Shown piece after piece: positions 1 to 9,152 of a DNA stretch of 25,769 nt (positions are counted from its first letter, which is position 1; every line of letters begins with the position of its first letter). The translations under genes and the position numbers were made by a program. A model generated the notes under the pieces. That model was not told where the DNA came from and searched no databases. It was given only the letters and a program-made list of their open reading frames with translations. Origin of the DNA: Aliterella sp. RAGGC_92 (GTDB lineage Bacteria; Cyanobacteriota; Cyanobacteriia; Cyanobacteriales; Chroococcidiopsidaceae); contig JAPJOW010000026.1 of assembly GCA_030826005.1 (NCBI GenBank), positions 1 to 25,769 on the forward strand, in the 5' to 3' direction.

Positions 1-100
1 TCCTATCACTCAGTTTTTACCCGCCGATACACCACTTGTTGGCTTAGTACTAACTAAGCCAACAAGTGGTGTATCGGCGGGTAAAAATTGAGTGATAGGA
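1..100. repeat. Near-perfect long palindrome (48-bp arms, 4-nt loop)
   Basis: Arms 1-48 and 53-100 are reverse complements with a single mismatch (G13 against T88), and the loop is ACTA at 49-52. In + strand RNA the odd pair would be a G-U wobble, so a transcript would fold into one continuous helix. In minus-strand RNA it would be C-A. The palindrome starts at the first base of the window, so it may extend further left. It lies about 185 bp downstream of the sensor kinase stop codon. It carries no ORF and no T-run typical of a terminator. A MITE-like or other small dispersed palindrome is the most likely reading; this is inference. Confidence 0.85.
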
Positions 101-284
101 GGAGGCGACAAGAGTTTTTGCGGCAGAGTTTGAGTATTAGACGTAACAGGATTTATCGCTAATACCGAGATTGTAAAAAGTGCTAACAAGTTTGTTTACC
201 TAAACTTAAAATATTATTTTAACTTAGCTAACTGAATATATTAAAAAGGCTTTGAATTATTATAAGTTATTAACTACCGTAAAA

Positions 285-3077
285 TTAATTATTGGGGACA
301 AAAGGTAATACTACTATAAATGTAGTTCCTATTCCTACTTCACTGTTAACAGTAATTGTCCCGCCGTGTAAGTCTACATATTGTTTAACAATTGACAACC
401 CCAGTCCCGTCCCAGGAATAGATTTAACATTACTTCCCCGATGAAAAAAACCAAACAATTGTTCTATATCATTAGGGGGAATACCAATACCACAATCCAT
501 TATTTCAAGCGTTACTTGATTAGGTTCGCCTAGCAATTTAAAACTAACTTCACCACCTTGGGGAGAATATTTAATTGCATTAGATAATAAGTTGCTTAAA
601 ATATGATGCAATAGTTTTTCATCTAAATACGCATTATCGTTACCTTGACTAACAAAATTAATAGTATGTTTGCTACCTACGCTCATTTGCATTTCTTCTA
701 CTAACTCTTGGCAAAACTTAGTCAAATTTATATAAGCTCCATTAATTACTGCTTTTCCTGATTCGGATTTGCCGACAAGTAAAACATCATCTAGTAAGTT
801 ATTCATGCGTTTAGTAGCATTTTTAATGCGCTCGAAATATAAAGTCTTTTGACTTTCACTAGCTTGCTGACTAAATTGCTCAAGTAACCTAGCAGACATT
901 AAAATAATACTTAAAGGTGTACGAAATTCGTGAGAAGCCGTACTAATAAAGCGAGATTTGAGTTCGCTAAGTTCTTTTTCTTTTACTAAAGCGGTCTGAA
1001 TTTCTGCTTCTGCTTGCTTGCGCTCAGTTATATCGCGAAAAATACTCCGAGTAGATACAGGTTTACCACCAACAAGCTTACAATTGACACTACCTTCTAC
1101 TATGAGTTTTTTGCCAAATTTAGTAATAAATGTAGTTTCAACTTTATCAATTTTTTCTCCTAACATTACCCGCTCAAATATTTCCATACAGTGAGCGTGA
1201 CTATCGCATTCAATAATGTCTAATATAGATAAGTTATCCACCTCTGTATCGCTGTATCCTAAAGCTTCTCGCCAAGCGCGATTAACATAAATAAACTTAC
1301 CTTCTGGCGTAACGCTTTGAATTAAATCATTAGCATTTTCAAACAAATCCCAATATCTTGCTTCAGTTTCGTGGAGTGCTTCTTCTGTTTGCTGGTATTG
1401 ATTAATTGCATTTACCAAGCGCTGTTTTACACGCAAGGCATTATTTGCACTTTCTTGTACTTGTTCTTCCAATGATTCATTAACAACTTGAATTTCACTA
1501 AACTTGTCACTTAAAGCCGTCGCCATTAACCTAAAATTATTTGTTAAATAATCGATTTCAACTACTCGACTACTAAACCATTCAATATCTTCTTTGTTAT
1601 TAAGTTTATTGGGTAAATTATTAGTCGCTTCAGCTAGTTTTGCCAAAGGTTTAGATATTTTTCTGCTAACAAGTACGGCTGATTCTATTGCCAAAACTCC
1701 AATAAGTAAAACAATGCTAAAGTTATTTATATATAAAGAATCTAAGTAATTAGAATAAAATTTAGCAGGCATTTCTACAACTATGCTCCAAGGAATAATA
1801 TCATTAATGCGAGTGGTTTGACCATATAAAGATTGTTGCCAACGGCTAATAGATGGCAGATTTTGTTTAGATGGCGACCAGTTATACATGGTTGAGTTTA
1901 TATATTTAAACTCTTTCTGATTGCGACGAGCAAAACTTGTTTCTAGTTGACCTACTTTTGTACTAGCAATAATATGGTTTTGAGAATCAAGAACCGCAAC
2001 TTGCCAAGGTCTATTACCAATGGTTACTTTAAGTAATTTAATAAAATAACGCAGGTCTAACGTACTATTAATTGAACCAGCAAATTGATTATTTACAAAT
2101 ATTGGTAATACTAATTTTACGTAATAAGTAGGTAGGCTATTATTATCTACGTTTTTAATTACGGGCTTTCCGGTATTTTTGGCACTTTTGATAAGTAAGT
2201 TATCCTCTATTTTTAATGTTGATACATTTAGAAAACTTCCGGCAAATGCCACTCTATTATTTACGGCGTTTTCAATACTAATGTAATAAAAATCTGGTAA
2301 TAACTGCTGTATTAACTCTGTACTGGCTTGTAAATTCTCTGAAGACTCGATATTGCTCTTTACAGCAATTTTTGCTAAGTTATTAAGTTGTTCTAAGTGA
2401 GTTTGATACCAGTATTGCAGTTCGGTAGTTACGAGACTAGATGCTATTTCTAAATCAGATTCTATGTCGTTAGTAAGATGGTTGATAACGCGATTGCTAT
2501 CTAAAAGCATCAATATTAATAAGGGCAAAAATAAAGAAAATATTAATAAGTTTAATATATTTTCTTGTAAAGACACTTTAGGCGCGCTCTGGGGAAGACC
2601 GAGCCATCTATTAAGAGGTAAGTAGGTAATTATTAAAGTCGCAATTAAAGCATTAGCAATTCCATTTACAGCTTGCTTGAGAATTAAAAGTAAAACTTGG
2701 GTACTCTCTAAATGTAAAAAATAAGTATAAAGTATCCAACCTAAAGGCATACCAACAAATAGCCAATAAAAAATATCTAATAAAAGAAGATTTTGTTGCT
2801 GGCGACGCAAAAAAGCAATAAAACAAACTTCTAAAACAAAAATAACTAATGCGTAAGGATGATGCCACAAAAATATAGTTTGCAGGCTAGAAATAAGCGC
2901 TATTAATATACCCCAAGTATTACCAAAGGTAGATAAAACAATGAAACTAGCAATACTGCCAAATACGAAAGATATGCCGAAAAACAAATCAAAAGTAAAA
3001 TAGTTACCTGCTAGTGCTGCTATGGTAAGAAATAGTAAAACTACAAAATATTTTTTATCAAAAACAGAAGAAAACAT
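285..3077 (-). CDS. Multidomain membrane sensor histidine kinase (Cache-like/HAMP/PAS/HisKA/HATPase)
   Basis: This 930-residue protein should autophosphorylate on a histidine in response to an external or membrane signal and pass the phosphate to a response regulator. Residues 10-192 hold about seven hydrophobic segments, followed by an extracytoplasmic, Cache-like sensor stretch (about 200-445), a further membrane helix (about 451-470) and a HAMP-like region (471-525). A coiled-coil linker leads to a PAS domain (about 570-690). The HisKA motif SHEFRTP places the phospho-acceptor at His716. The ATPase domain has an N box around Asn833 (LLSNAIKYSP), a G1 box DCGIGIP (861-867) and a G2 box GTGLGLS (889-895). 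There is no receiver domain and no adjacent regulator, so it is an orphan kinase. The ATG start has no clear Shine-Dalgarno. It is divergent from glcE. The signal and partner are unknown. Confidence 0.93.
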   Translation of the reverse strand: MFSSVFDKKYFVVLLFLTIAALAGNYFTFDLFFGISFVFGSIASFIVLSTFGNTWGILIALISSLQTIFLWHHPYALVIFVLEVCFIAFLRRQQQNLLLLDIFYWLFVGMPLGWILYTYFLHLESTQVLLLILKQAVNGIANALIATLIITYLPLNRWLGLPQSAPKVSLQENILNLLIFSLFLPLLILMLLDSNRVINHLTNDIESDLEIASSLVTTELQYWYQTHLEQLNNLAKIAVKSNIESSENLQASTELIQQLLPDFYYISIENAVNNRVAFAGSFLNVSTLKIEDNLLIKSAKNTGKPVIKNVDNNSLPTYYVKLVLPIFVNNQFAGSINSTLDLRYFIKLLKVTIGNRPWQVAVLDSQNHIIASTKVGQLETSFARRNQKEFKYINSTMYNWSPSKQNLPSISRWQQSLYGQTTRINDIIPWSIVVEMPAKFYSNYLDSLYINNFSIVLLIGVLAIESAVLVSRKISKPLAKLAEATNNLPNKLNNKEDIEWFSSRVVEIDYLTNNFRLMATALSDKFSEIQVVNESLEEQVQESANNALRVKQRLVNAINQYQQTEEALHETEARYWDLFENANDLIQSVTPEGKFIYVNRAWREALGYSDTEVDNLSILDIIECDSHAHCMEIFERVMLGEKIDKVETTFITKFGKKLIVEGSVNCKLVGGKPVSTRSIFRDITERKQAEAEIQTALVKEKELSELKSRFISTASHEFRTPLSIILMSARLLEQFSQQASESQKTLYFERIKNATKRMNNLLDDVLLVGKSESGKAVINGAYINLTKFCQELVEEMQMSVGSKHTINFVSQGNDNAYLDEKLLHHILSNLLSNAIKYSPQGGEVSFKLLGEPNQVTLEIMDCGIGIPPNDIEQLFGFFHRGSNVKSIPGTGLGLSIVKQYVDLHGGTITVNSEVGIGTTFIVVLPFVPNN

Positions 3078-3111
3078 TGTTTTGTTTTAGTGCTTGTAGT
3101 TAAAGGTAGAA

Positions 3112-3117
3112 TATAAT
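3112..3117 (+). promoter_or_regulatory. Candidate -10 element upstream of glcE
   Basis: A perfect TATAAT lies 65 bp before the glcE ATG, in the 105-bp divergent gap to the sensor kinase. No convincing -35 hexamer is found at 16-18 bp upstream. It is therefore only a candidate promoter for the glcE-glcF operon. Confidence 0.3.
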
Positions 3118-3182
3118 TGTTCAGTTTAAGTAGTTAATAATTACAACCGATAAGAGAATAATTAAATATTAAATAAATTAGG

Positions 3183-4484
3183 ATGAATGTAATTTTTTCT
3201 CAAATACCAACCCTAGTCAGCCCAAAAAATTATTGCCAGTGGGAAAATATCAACTCTACCAAACAAAAAATAATAACTCAAGCGATCGCCTCTGCTTCTC
3301 ATCCCCAGTGTATTATTTACCCTCAAACTCCCGCCGAACTTGCCTCAATTATTACTCACACATACAATAACAACGGAAAAATTTTACTTTGTAGCGGTGG
3401 TAGCAAACTTAACTGGGGTGGACTAGCGCAAAATGTAGATTTAGTTGTAAGTATCGAAAACTTAAACCAAGTAATCGAACACGCGGTAGGCGATTTAACG
3501 GTGACTGTAGAAGCGGGGACAAAATTTGCTGATTTGCAAGCTGTTTTAGCTTCATCCGGGCAATTTCTCCCCCTCGACCCCGCCAGCCCCGAATCTGCTA
3601 CGATAGGAGGTATTATCGCTACGGCGGATACAGGCTCGTTGCGCCAACGCTACGGCGGTGTTAGAGATTTATTGCTAGGTATTACTTTTGTCCGCGCTGA
3701 TGGACAAATTGCCTCGGCGGGAGGACGAGTAGTAAAAAACGTCGCTGGATACGACTTAATGAAATTATTTACTGGTTCTTATGGCACGCTAGGAGCAATT
3801 TGTCAAGCTACTTTGCGAGTGTATCCCCTACCAGAAGCCTCAGCAACCGTTGTATTGACAGGAGAAATAGAAAAACTTACCCAAGCTACAAAAACCCTCC
3901 GCGCATCGGCTTTAACCCCCGCCAAATTCGATTTATTATCGCCGCAGTTAGTGAAGAATTTGCAGTTAGGGGAGGGAATGGGATTAATTGCTAGTTTTGC
4001 TAGTTTAAAAGAAAGCGTCAAGCAACAGTCGGCTACTTTAGTGGAAGTAGGCAAGCAACTAGGTTTACATAGCTCAGTTTATACAGATAAAGAAGACGAT
4101 ATCATTTGGGAGACGTTGCAGCAACAAATGCGTCAAGCGGGAGAACTTATTATTTGTAAAATAGGCGTGCTACCAAACGCCGCCGTAGAGGTACTGTTAA
4201 AAATTGATAGTATCAGCCAGGGAAAAAGCTTAATTCACGCCAGTAGTGGGGTAGGGGTATGGAGATGTCCAGAGGATACTACTGTAGCTAAAATTTTAGA
4301 AGTGCGATCGCACTGTCAAAGCAATGGCGGTTTTCTTACAATATTAGAAGCACCCGTTACCTGCAAGCAACAGTTAGATGTGTGGGGTTACTCTGGTAAC
4401 TCTTTAGAATTGATGCAAAAAATTAAACATCAATTTGATCCCAAAAATGTATTTAATCCTCACCGTTTTGTTGGCGGTATTTAG
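3183..4484 (+). CDS. glcE: Glycolate dehydrogenase FAD-binding subunit GlcE
   Basis: GlcE is the second flavoprotein subunit of the GlcDEF glycolate dehydrogenase. The complex oxidises glycolate, made from the Rubisco oxygenation product 2-phosphoglycolate, to glyoxylate and feeds electrons to the membrane carriers. Residues about 45-220 form a PCMH-type FAD-binding domain: the P-loop-like CSGGSKLNWGG (70-80), the glycine-rich SATIGGIIATADTG (138-151) and GGRVVKNVAGYDLMKLFTGS (180-199) are typical of this family. The C-terminus DPKNVFNPHRF resembles the conserved end of FAD-linked oxidases. Its 433 residues are usual for cyanobacterial GlcE. glcF starts 14 bp after its stop, so the two are co-transcribed. 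glcD is not in this window. Confidence 0.93.
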   Translation: MNVIFSQIPTLVSPKNYCQWENINSTKQKIITQAIASASHPQCIIYPQTPAELASIITHTYNNNGKILLCSGGSKLNWGGLAQNVDLVVSIENLNQVIEHAVGDLTVTVEAGTKFADLQAVLASSGQFLPLDPASPESATIGGIIATADTGSLRQRYGGVRDLLLGITFVRADGQIASAGGRVVKNVAGYDLMKLFTGSYGTLGAICQATLRVYPLPEASATVVLTGEIEKLTQATKTLRASALTPAKFDLLSPQLVKNLQLGEGMGLIASFASLKESVKQQSATLVEVGKQLGLHSSVYTDKEDDIIWETLQQQMRQAGELIICKIGVLPNAAVEVLLKIDSISQGKSLIHASSGVGVWRCPEDTTVAKILEVRSHCQSNGGFLTILEAPVTCKQQLDVWGYSGNSLELMQKIKHQFDPKNVFNPHRFVGGI

Positions 4485-4498
4485 ATAAATTTTAAACT

Positions 4499-5854
4499 AT
4501 GCAAACTTCGGAAAACACTGAAAAAAAAATTGCAACTCTAAGTAATATTAATGGCTTTGACGCGGAAAACCCACCCAATCCCAAACTAATTGATACTTGC
4601 GTCCACTGTGGTTTTTGCCTTTCTACTTGTCCAAGTTACCGAGTAATTGGTAAAGAGATGGATTCTCCTAGAGGCAGAATTTATCTTATGGATGCTATTA
4701 ACGAAGGAACAATACCTTTAAATGAGGCGACAGTAGAACATTTTGATTCTTGTTTGGGTTGTCTTGCTTGTGTGACAACTTGTCCATCGGGGGTACAATA
4801 CGACAAATTATTAGTTGCAACTCGTCCGCAAATTGAGCGCAATTATCCCCGAAGTTTGCCAGATAAATTAATTAGACAAATCATTTTTTCTTTGTTTCCT
4901 TACCCGGATAGATTACGCTTTTTACTTGCGCCATTGTTAGTTTATCAAAAACTAGGTTTGCAAAAAATTGTTCGTTCAACCAACTTACTTAAAAAAGTAT
5001 CTCCACGCCTAGCCGCGATGGAATCAATTTTACCAAAAGTTACTTTTAAAGCCTTTCAAGATAACTTACCTACAGTTATTCCCGCACAAGGCGAAAAACG
5101 CTATCGTGTCGGGATGATTTTAGGCTGCGTACAACGCTTATTTTTCTCCCCAGTTAATGAAGCCACAGTTAGAGTTTTAACCGCCAATGGCTGCGAAGTT
5201 ATAATTCCCAGTAGTCAAGGTTGTTGCGCCGCACTCCCCGAACATCAAGGACAAACGCAACAAGCGCAAAGTTTGGCTAGACAAATGATTGACAGTTTTG
5301 CAGATACGGAAGTTGATGCAGTAATTATTAACGCCGCCGGATGCGGACATACTTTAAAAGAATACGGTCATATTTTAGAAGATGACGCAGAATATAAAGA
5401 AAAAGCTCAAGAATTTGCTAAAAAAGTTAAAGATGTTCAAGAATTTTTAGCAACGGTGGGATTAACTTCTAAATTGTCTCCTATTACTGATGAGACATTA
5501 ACACTTGTTTATCAAGATGCATGTCATTTATTACACGGTCAAAAAATTAGCGTTCAACCGCGTCAATTATTAAAACAAATTCCTCAAGTGAAGCTAGTTG
5601 AACCTGTTGATGCGGCTTTATGTTGCGGTAGTGCGGGAGTTTATAATATGCTGCAACCAGAAGTTGCGGAGGAGTTAGGCAACCAAAAAGTACAGAATTT
5701 ACTTAATACTGGTGCAGATTTAATTGCTTCGGCGAATCCCGGTTGTACTTTGCAAATAAATAAACATTTAGAATTGCAAGGTAAAAAAATAAATGTAATT
5801 CACCCCATAGAATTATTAGATTTTTCAATTCGGGGAATTAAGATACAAAAATAG
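4499..5854 (+). CDS. glcF: Glycolate dehydrogenase iron-sulfur subunit GlcF
   Basis: GlcF is the electron-transfer subunit of glycolate dehydrogenase. Two ferredoxin-like CxxCxxCxxxCP motifs, at Cys34/37/40/44 and Cys85/88/91/95, should bind two [4Fe-4S] clusters. Two CCG-type cysteine-rich domains follow, with GC at 209-210 and GCC at 241-243 in the first, and ACH at 341-343 and CCGS at 375-378 in the second. This is the layout of GlcF and heterodisulfide-reductase-like proteins. The 451-residue length is normal. It follows glcE by 14 bp, which separates it from other CCG proteins such as LutA or GlpC. A Uma2-type ORF begins 3 bp after its stop and may be translated from the same mRNA. Confidence 0.94.
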   Translation: MQTSENTEKKIATLSNINGFDAENPPNPKLIDTCVHCGFCLSTCPSYRVIGKEMDSPRGRIYLMDAINEGTIPLNEATVEHFDSCLGCLACVTTCPSGVQYDKLLVATRPQIERNYPRSLPDKLIRQIIFSLFPYPDRLRFLLAPLLVYQKLGLQKIVRSTNLLKKVSPRLAAMESILPKVTFKAFQDNLPTVIPAQGEKRYRVGMILGCVQRLFFSPVNEATVRVLTANGCEVIIPSSQGCCAALPEHQGQTQQAQSLARQMIDSFADTEVDAVIINAAGCGHTLKEYGHILEDDAEYKEKAQEFAKKVKDVQEFLATVGLTSKLSPITDETLTLVYQDACHLLHGQKISVQPRQLLKQIPQVKLVEPVDAALCCGSAGVYNMLQPEVAEELGNQKVQNLLNTGADLIASANPGCTLQINKHLELQGKKINVIHPIELLDFSIRGIKIQK

Positions 5855-5857
5855 CTT

Positions 5858-6322
5858 ATGAACTGGCAAGAAGTTTGTGCAGACACAGCATTGCAAGATA
5901 TCCCCTACAAAATTGAGCTTAATCTTTGGGGACAAATTGTTAGGAGTCCAGCGAAAAATAAACACTCTATTTATCAAGGTTTAATTCAATCAATGCTTAA
6001 AGAAGGCTTGACTTATCCAGAGTGTCCAATTCAAACGGAGGATAATGTAAAAGTAGCTGATGTAGTTTGGATTTCTAGAGAACGATATCAACAAATAAAA
6101 AACGATGATGTTTGTTCCATTGCTCCTGAAATTTGCATTGAAACAAAATCATTTAGCAATACGCTAGAAGAAATGAAGTTTAAAAAAGAGCTTTATTTTA
6201 AAGCTGGCGCGGCAGAATTTTGGCTATGTAATGAAAAGGGCGAAATGAGTTTTTATAGCCCAGAGGGAGAGATAATAAATTCAGCGATCGCACCAAGTTT
6301 TCCTAACTCCGTCCAAATTTAA
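5858..6322 (+). CDS. Uma2 family (DUF820) PD-(D/E)XK nuclease-like protein
   Basis: This 154-residue protein belongs to the Uma2/DUF820 family, which is greatly expanded in cyanobacteria and has a restriction-endonuclease-like fold of unproven role. The nuclease core is visible: VADVVW supplies Asp68, and PEICIETKS supplies Glu95 and Lys97 of the E-x-K motif. The following KELYFKAGAAEFWL is the usual C-terminal signature. It is somewhat shorter than typical members (about 180-200 residues), mainly at the N-terminus. The ATG lies 3 bp after the glcF stop, so it appears to ride on the glycolate operon. Its stop codon overlaps that of the convergent P450 gene. The active-site residues are intact, and nothing links it functionally to glycolate oxidation. 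Confidence 0.85.
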   Translation: MNWQEVCADTALQDIPYKIELNLWGQIVRSPAKNKHSIYQGLIQSMLKEGLTYPECPIQTEDNVKVADVVWISRERYQQIKNDDVCSIAPEICIETKSFSNTLEEMKFKKELYFKAGAAEFWLCNEKGEMSFYSPEGEIINSAIAPSFPNSVQI

Positions 6323-7689
6323 GTTTTTTGGCTGCTAACAAGTTCTCTAGAAGTATGACGCTGGGTTGCAACTAACCACTTACCGCCAGAAGGCGCTAAA
6401 GTAAGTCCTCGGCGAACAGGTTTTACCGCTTGATTTCCAGAAATTGCCAAACTATAGCGAGACATCACTGTTGCTAGTACCAATTTCATCTCGTATAAGG
6501 CGAATGCCATGCCGATACAGCGCCGATTGCTGCCGCCAAAGGGGATATATTCGTATTGGGAAAATTGCCGCGATTGAAAGCGCTCTGGCTTGAATTGCTT
6601 GGGTTCTGGGTAAAGGTCTGGGCGCTGGTGAGTGAGATAAATGCAGGGAGTTAGCAAAGTATCTTTGTCAAACTTTTGCCCCATAATATTGATGGGCGCG
6701 TTGGCAATCCGAAAAAAAGTCAGCATGGCGATGGGATAAATTCGCAGCGTCTCTTGACAAACGGCATTGAGATAAGGAAGTTTTGCTATGGCACTAAAGT
6801 CTAAATTTCCCACCGTAGCTAAATCGTTTAAAAGTTTGCTCTTAACTGCTGGCAAATGGTGAATCCAGTACAAAGCCCAAGTTAAAGCCGAAGCTGTGGT
6901 TTCATGTCCTGCAACAAGTAGAGTTATCAATTCGTCGCGTAATTCAACATCGGTCATTAGTTCGCCGTTTTCATCGGTAGCCGACATTAGCAAACTCAAA
7001 ATATCTACCCGCGACGAATCGGGATGTTGACGGCGATCGCGTATCTCTGCATAAATAATCTCATCTATCTGCGCTCTTAAGCGCACAAAACGCCCCCAAG
7101 GACTCCACCCCCCCAAGTCTTGTTGTAAAGCTTTAAAGAAAACTAAGCTAGAACTTAATGGCGAAGATGTCATATCGAGTAAACTTGTCAAAAGCTGCTT
7201 GAGTTTCTCGCTGCGATCGCCCTCTTGCAAACCAAACACCGTTTGTAAAATCACTGATAGGGAAATTTCCTGCATAGCCTCTCGCACGGAGAAAGGTTTA
7301 TCGATTTCCCACCCGCTAATTACTCCTTCGGTAATATTGCAAATCATCTCGCCATAAGACTTCATGCGATCGCCATGAAAAGGCGGCGTAAGTAGCTTTC
7401 TTTGCCGTTGGTGGCTGCGTCCGTCGAGTAAGAGTAAAGATTTATCTCCCACCCAAGGTTGTAAAACCAAGTTTGCTCTCCCAGAGTCAAATTGTCCGGT
7501 ACTGCTAGTAAAAATTTGCTCAATAGCTTGGGGATTGCTAAAAAATACCATCGGTTTAAAGTTAGTAAAACGCACGGTAAAGCAATCGCCGTAACGCTGG
7601 CTGCAACTATCCATAAATTGCAAGGGGTTACTAATCCATTGCAGCAATTGAATAAATGGTAAGGTTTTGGGCCCATCAGGTAGTTTCAT
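6319..7689 (-). CDS. Cytochrome P450 (CYP110-like)
   Basis: A 456-residue soluble cytochrome P450 monooxygenase. The I-helix oxygen-activation motif is AGHETT (260-265), the K-helix ExxR is ETLR (313-316), and the heme-binding loop FGGSNRRCIG places the thiolate ligand at Cys391. The N-terminal LPDGPKTLP proline-rich start and overall pattern match the CYP110 class, which is common in cyanobacteria and has been linked to oxidation of fatty acids, alkanes and terpenes in some members. The substrate cannot be read from sequence. No redox partner is adjacent. No N-terminal membrane anchor is seen. The gene is convergent with the Uma2 gene (stops overlap) and divergent from the antiporter. Confidence 0.93.
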   Translation of the reverse strand: MKLPDGPKTLPFIQLLQWISNPLQFMDSCSQRYGDCFTVRFTNFKPMVFFSNPQAIEQIFTSSTGQFDSGRANLVLQPWVGDKSLLLLDGRSHQRQRKLLTPPFHGDRMKSYGEMICNITEGVISGWEIDKPFSVREAMQEISLSVILQTVFGLQEGDRSEKLKQLLTSLLDMTSSPLSSSLVFFKALQQDLGGWSPWGRFVRLRAQIDEIIYAEIRDRRQHPDSSRVDILSLLMSATDENGELMTDVELRDELITLLVAGHETTASALTWALYWIHHLPAVKSKLLNDLATVGNLDFSAIAKLPYLNAVCQETLRIYPIAMLTFFRIANAPINIMGQKFDKDTLLTPCIYLTHQRPDLYPEPKQFKPERFQSRQFSQYEYIPFGGSNRRCIGMAFALYEMKLVLATVMSRYSLAISGNQAVKPVRRGLTLAPSGGKWLVATQRHTSRELVSSQKT

Positions 7690-7820
7690 AAGCTAATTAA
7701 AATAATTTTTAACTCTATTATTACTTGAGTTTTTCTCTAATCTATCCTAGGTGGATTTAGAGCTAAGAGACTTCCCTGTAAACTTGCGGAAAGCAGCTTA
7801 TTGTTTGTTTGGCGATTTCT

Positions 7821-9098
7821 ATGGGTTTGGATCTAGACATATATCTTATCGATCTATTTGTGATTGGTTTTTTGCTACTTTTTGTCACTTTAGGATCGGG
7901 CTGGATTGCCAAATTACCGCTTTCTTTTGCCTTGATTTATTTAGTTGTCGGAATTTCTCTAGGGCCTTATGGGTTTAATATCGTTCAGTTGCGACCGGAT
8001 GCTAACTTTTTAGAGAGATTAACAGAATTTGTTGTAATTGTCTCCTTGTATAGTTGCGGATTGAAGATGAATCGGCAACTAAACTTTTGGGCTTGGCGTT
8101 CGACAGTGCGGCTAATTGGCTTTTTGATGCCAATATCAATTTTTGCGATCGCCGCCGTTGCTCATTGGATTTTAAAAATGGAGTGGGGAGTTGCCATATT
8201 ATTAGGTGCAATTCTTGCTCCCACAGACCCCGTACTAGCTTCCGAAGTTCAACTAGCAGACACCGATGACAAAGATGAATTGCGTTTTGGCTTGACTTCC
8301 GAAGGTGGCTTAAACGATGCGTTAGCCTTTCCCTTTGTCTATTTTGGGATTCACTGGTTAGAAAAAAGTAACAACTGGCAAGATTGGTTTAAGCAATGGG
8401 TGGCGGTAGACCTACTCTGGGCGGTGATTGCTGGTATCGGCATGGGAATTATTGTTGCTAAAGCTGTGGTTTTTTTGGAGCAAAAGCTAGAAAAATATAC
8501 TCCTGTAGACGATTTGATGGCAGACTTTATTGCGATCGCCACCATCCTACTTACTTATTCTCTAACTGAGTTTATTTACGGCTATGGGTTTTTGGCAGTG
8601 TTTATAGCAGGTATAGCCGCCCAGAGACAATATGATGATGAAGAAAAACGTCATTCTCAACTTGAGTTTACCGAGCGAATTGAGAAGTTGATGGAAGTAG
8701 CGACAATTTTAATTTTGGGTTCGTTACTGCGCGTCCAAGCAATTTGGCAATATTTGAGCGTTGGGTTGTTAATTGGGGGTTTATTGCTGTTTGTAATTCG
8801 CCCCATAGGTGCTTGGATTAGCACTATAGGCGGTCGCTATAAACCTATCACCCGCTTGTTATTTGGCTGGTTTGGGGTGCGTGGTGTAGGCTCTATTTAC
8901 TACTTATGCTATGCGTTGGGACATGGTTTAAAAGATTCTTTGGGCGAACAAATTGCCTGGATTACTTACATTACCATTGTACTTTCGGTGATTTTGCACG
9001 GTATTAGTACAACGCCACTCATGAATCGTTACGAAAAATTGATAGCCAACCGCCGAAGAAAGTTTGGTTCAACAGCGCCGGAAGCTGAGGAAGCTTAA
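7821..9098 (+). CDS. CPA1-type cation/proton (Na+/H+) antiporter
   Basis: An integral membrane antiporter of the monovalent cation:proton antiporter-1 (NhaP/NHE-like) class, about 425 residues with about 11-12 hydrophobic helices. Diagnostic stretches are APTDPVLASEVQ, TSEGGLNDALAFPFVYFG (the conserved ND pair) and WFGVRGVGSIYYL near the C-terminus. It should exchange Na+ (or K+) for H+ and support pH and salt homeostasis. I chose the ATG at 7821. An in-frame TTG at 7809 would add four residues, and in-frame stops lie upstream at 7758-7781. No strong Shine-Dalgarno marks either start. The C-terminal tail is short and charged, with no TrkA/RCK domain. It ends in the bidirectional terminator shared with the GH13 gene. 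Confidence 0.9.
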   Translation: MGLDLDIYLIDLFVIGFLLLFVTLGSGWIAKLPLSFALIYLVVGISLGPYGFNIVQLRPDANFLERLTEFVVIVSLYSCGLKMNRQLNFWAWRSTVRLIGFLMPISIFAIAAVAHWILKMEWGVAILLGAILAPTDPVLASEVQLADTDDKDELRFGLTSEGGLNDALAFPFVYFGIHWLEKSNNWQDWFKQWVAVDLLWAVIAGIGMGIIVAKAVVFLEQKLEKYTPVDDLMADFIAIATILLTYSLTEFIYGYGFLAVFIAGIAAQRQYDDEEKRHSQLEFTERIEKLMEVATILILGSLLRVQAIWQYLSVGLLIGGLLLFVIRPIGAWISTIGGRYKPITRLLFGWFGVRGVGSIYYLCYALGHGLKDSLGEQIAWITYITIVLSVILHGISTTPLMNRYEKLIANRRRKFGSTAPEAEEA

Positions 9099-9102
9099 AA
9101 TT

Positions 9103-9137
9103 AAAAAACCCCTCTCCAGCACAAAGAGGGGTTTTTT
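9103..9137. terminator. Bidirectional intrinsic terminator
   Basis: A 13-bp stem (9103-9115 with 9125-9137) and a 9-nt loop form A6-CCCCTCT / AGAGGGG-T6. The T-runs lie on both strands, so it can stop transcripts of the antiporter gene from the left and of the GH13 gene from the right. It sits in the 54-bp gap between these convergent genes. Confidence 0.9.
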
Positions 9138-9152
9138 ACGTTAAAACTTGGT

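Noticed and set aside
134..165. GTATTAG/CTAATAC inverted repeat next to the large palindrome
   Set aside because: Seven bp with an 18-nt loop is expected by chance in AT-rich DNA.
7751..7978. Small + frame overlapping the antiporter start
   Set aside because: It overlaps the clear antiporter frame, is cysteine- and aromatic-rich without a recognisable family, and has no ribosome site.
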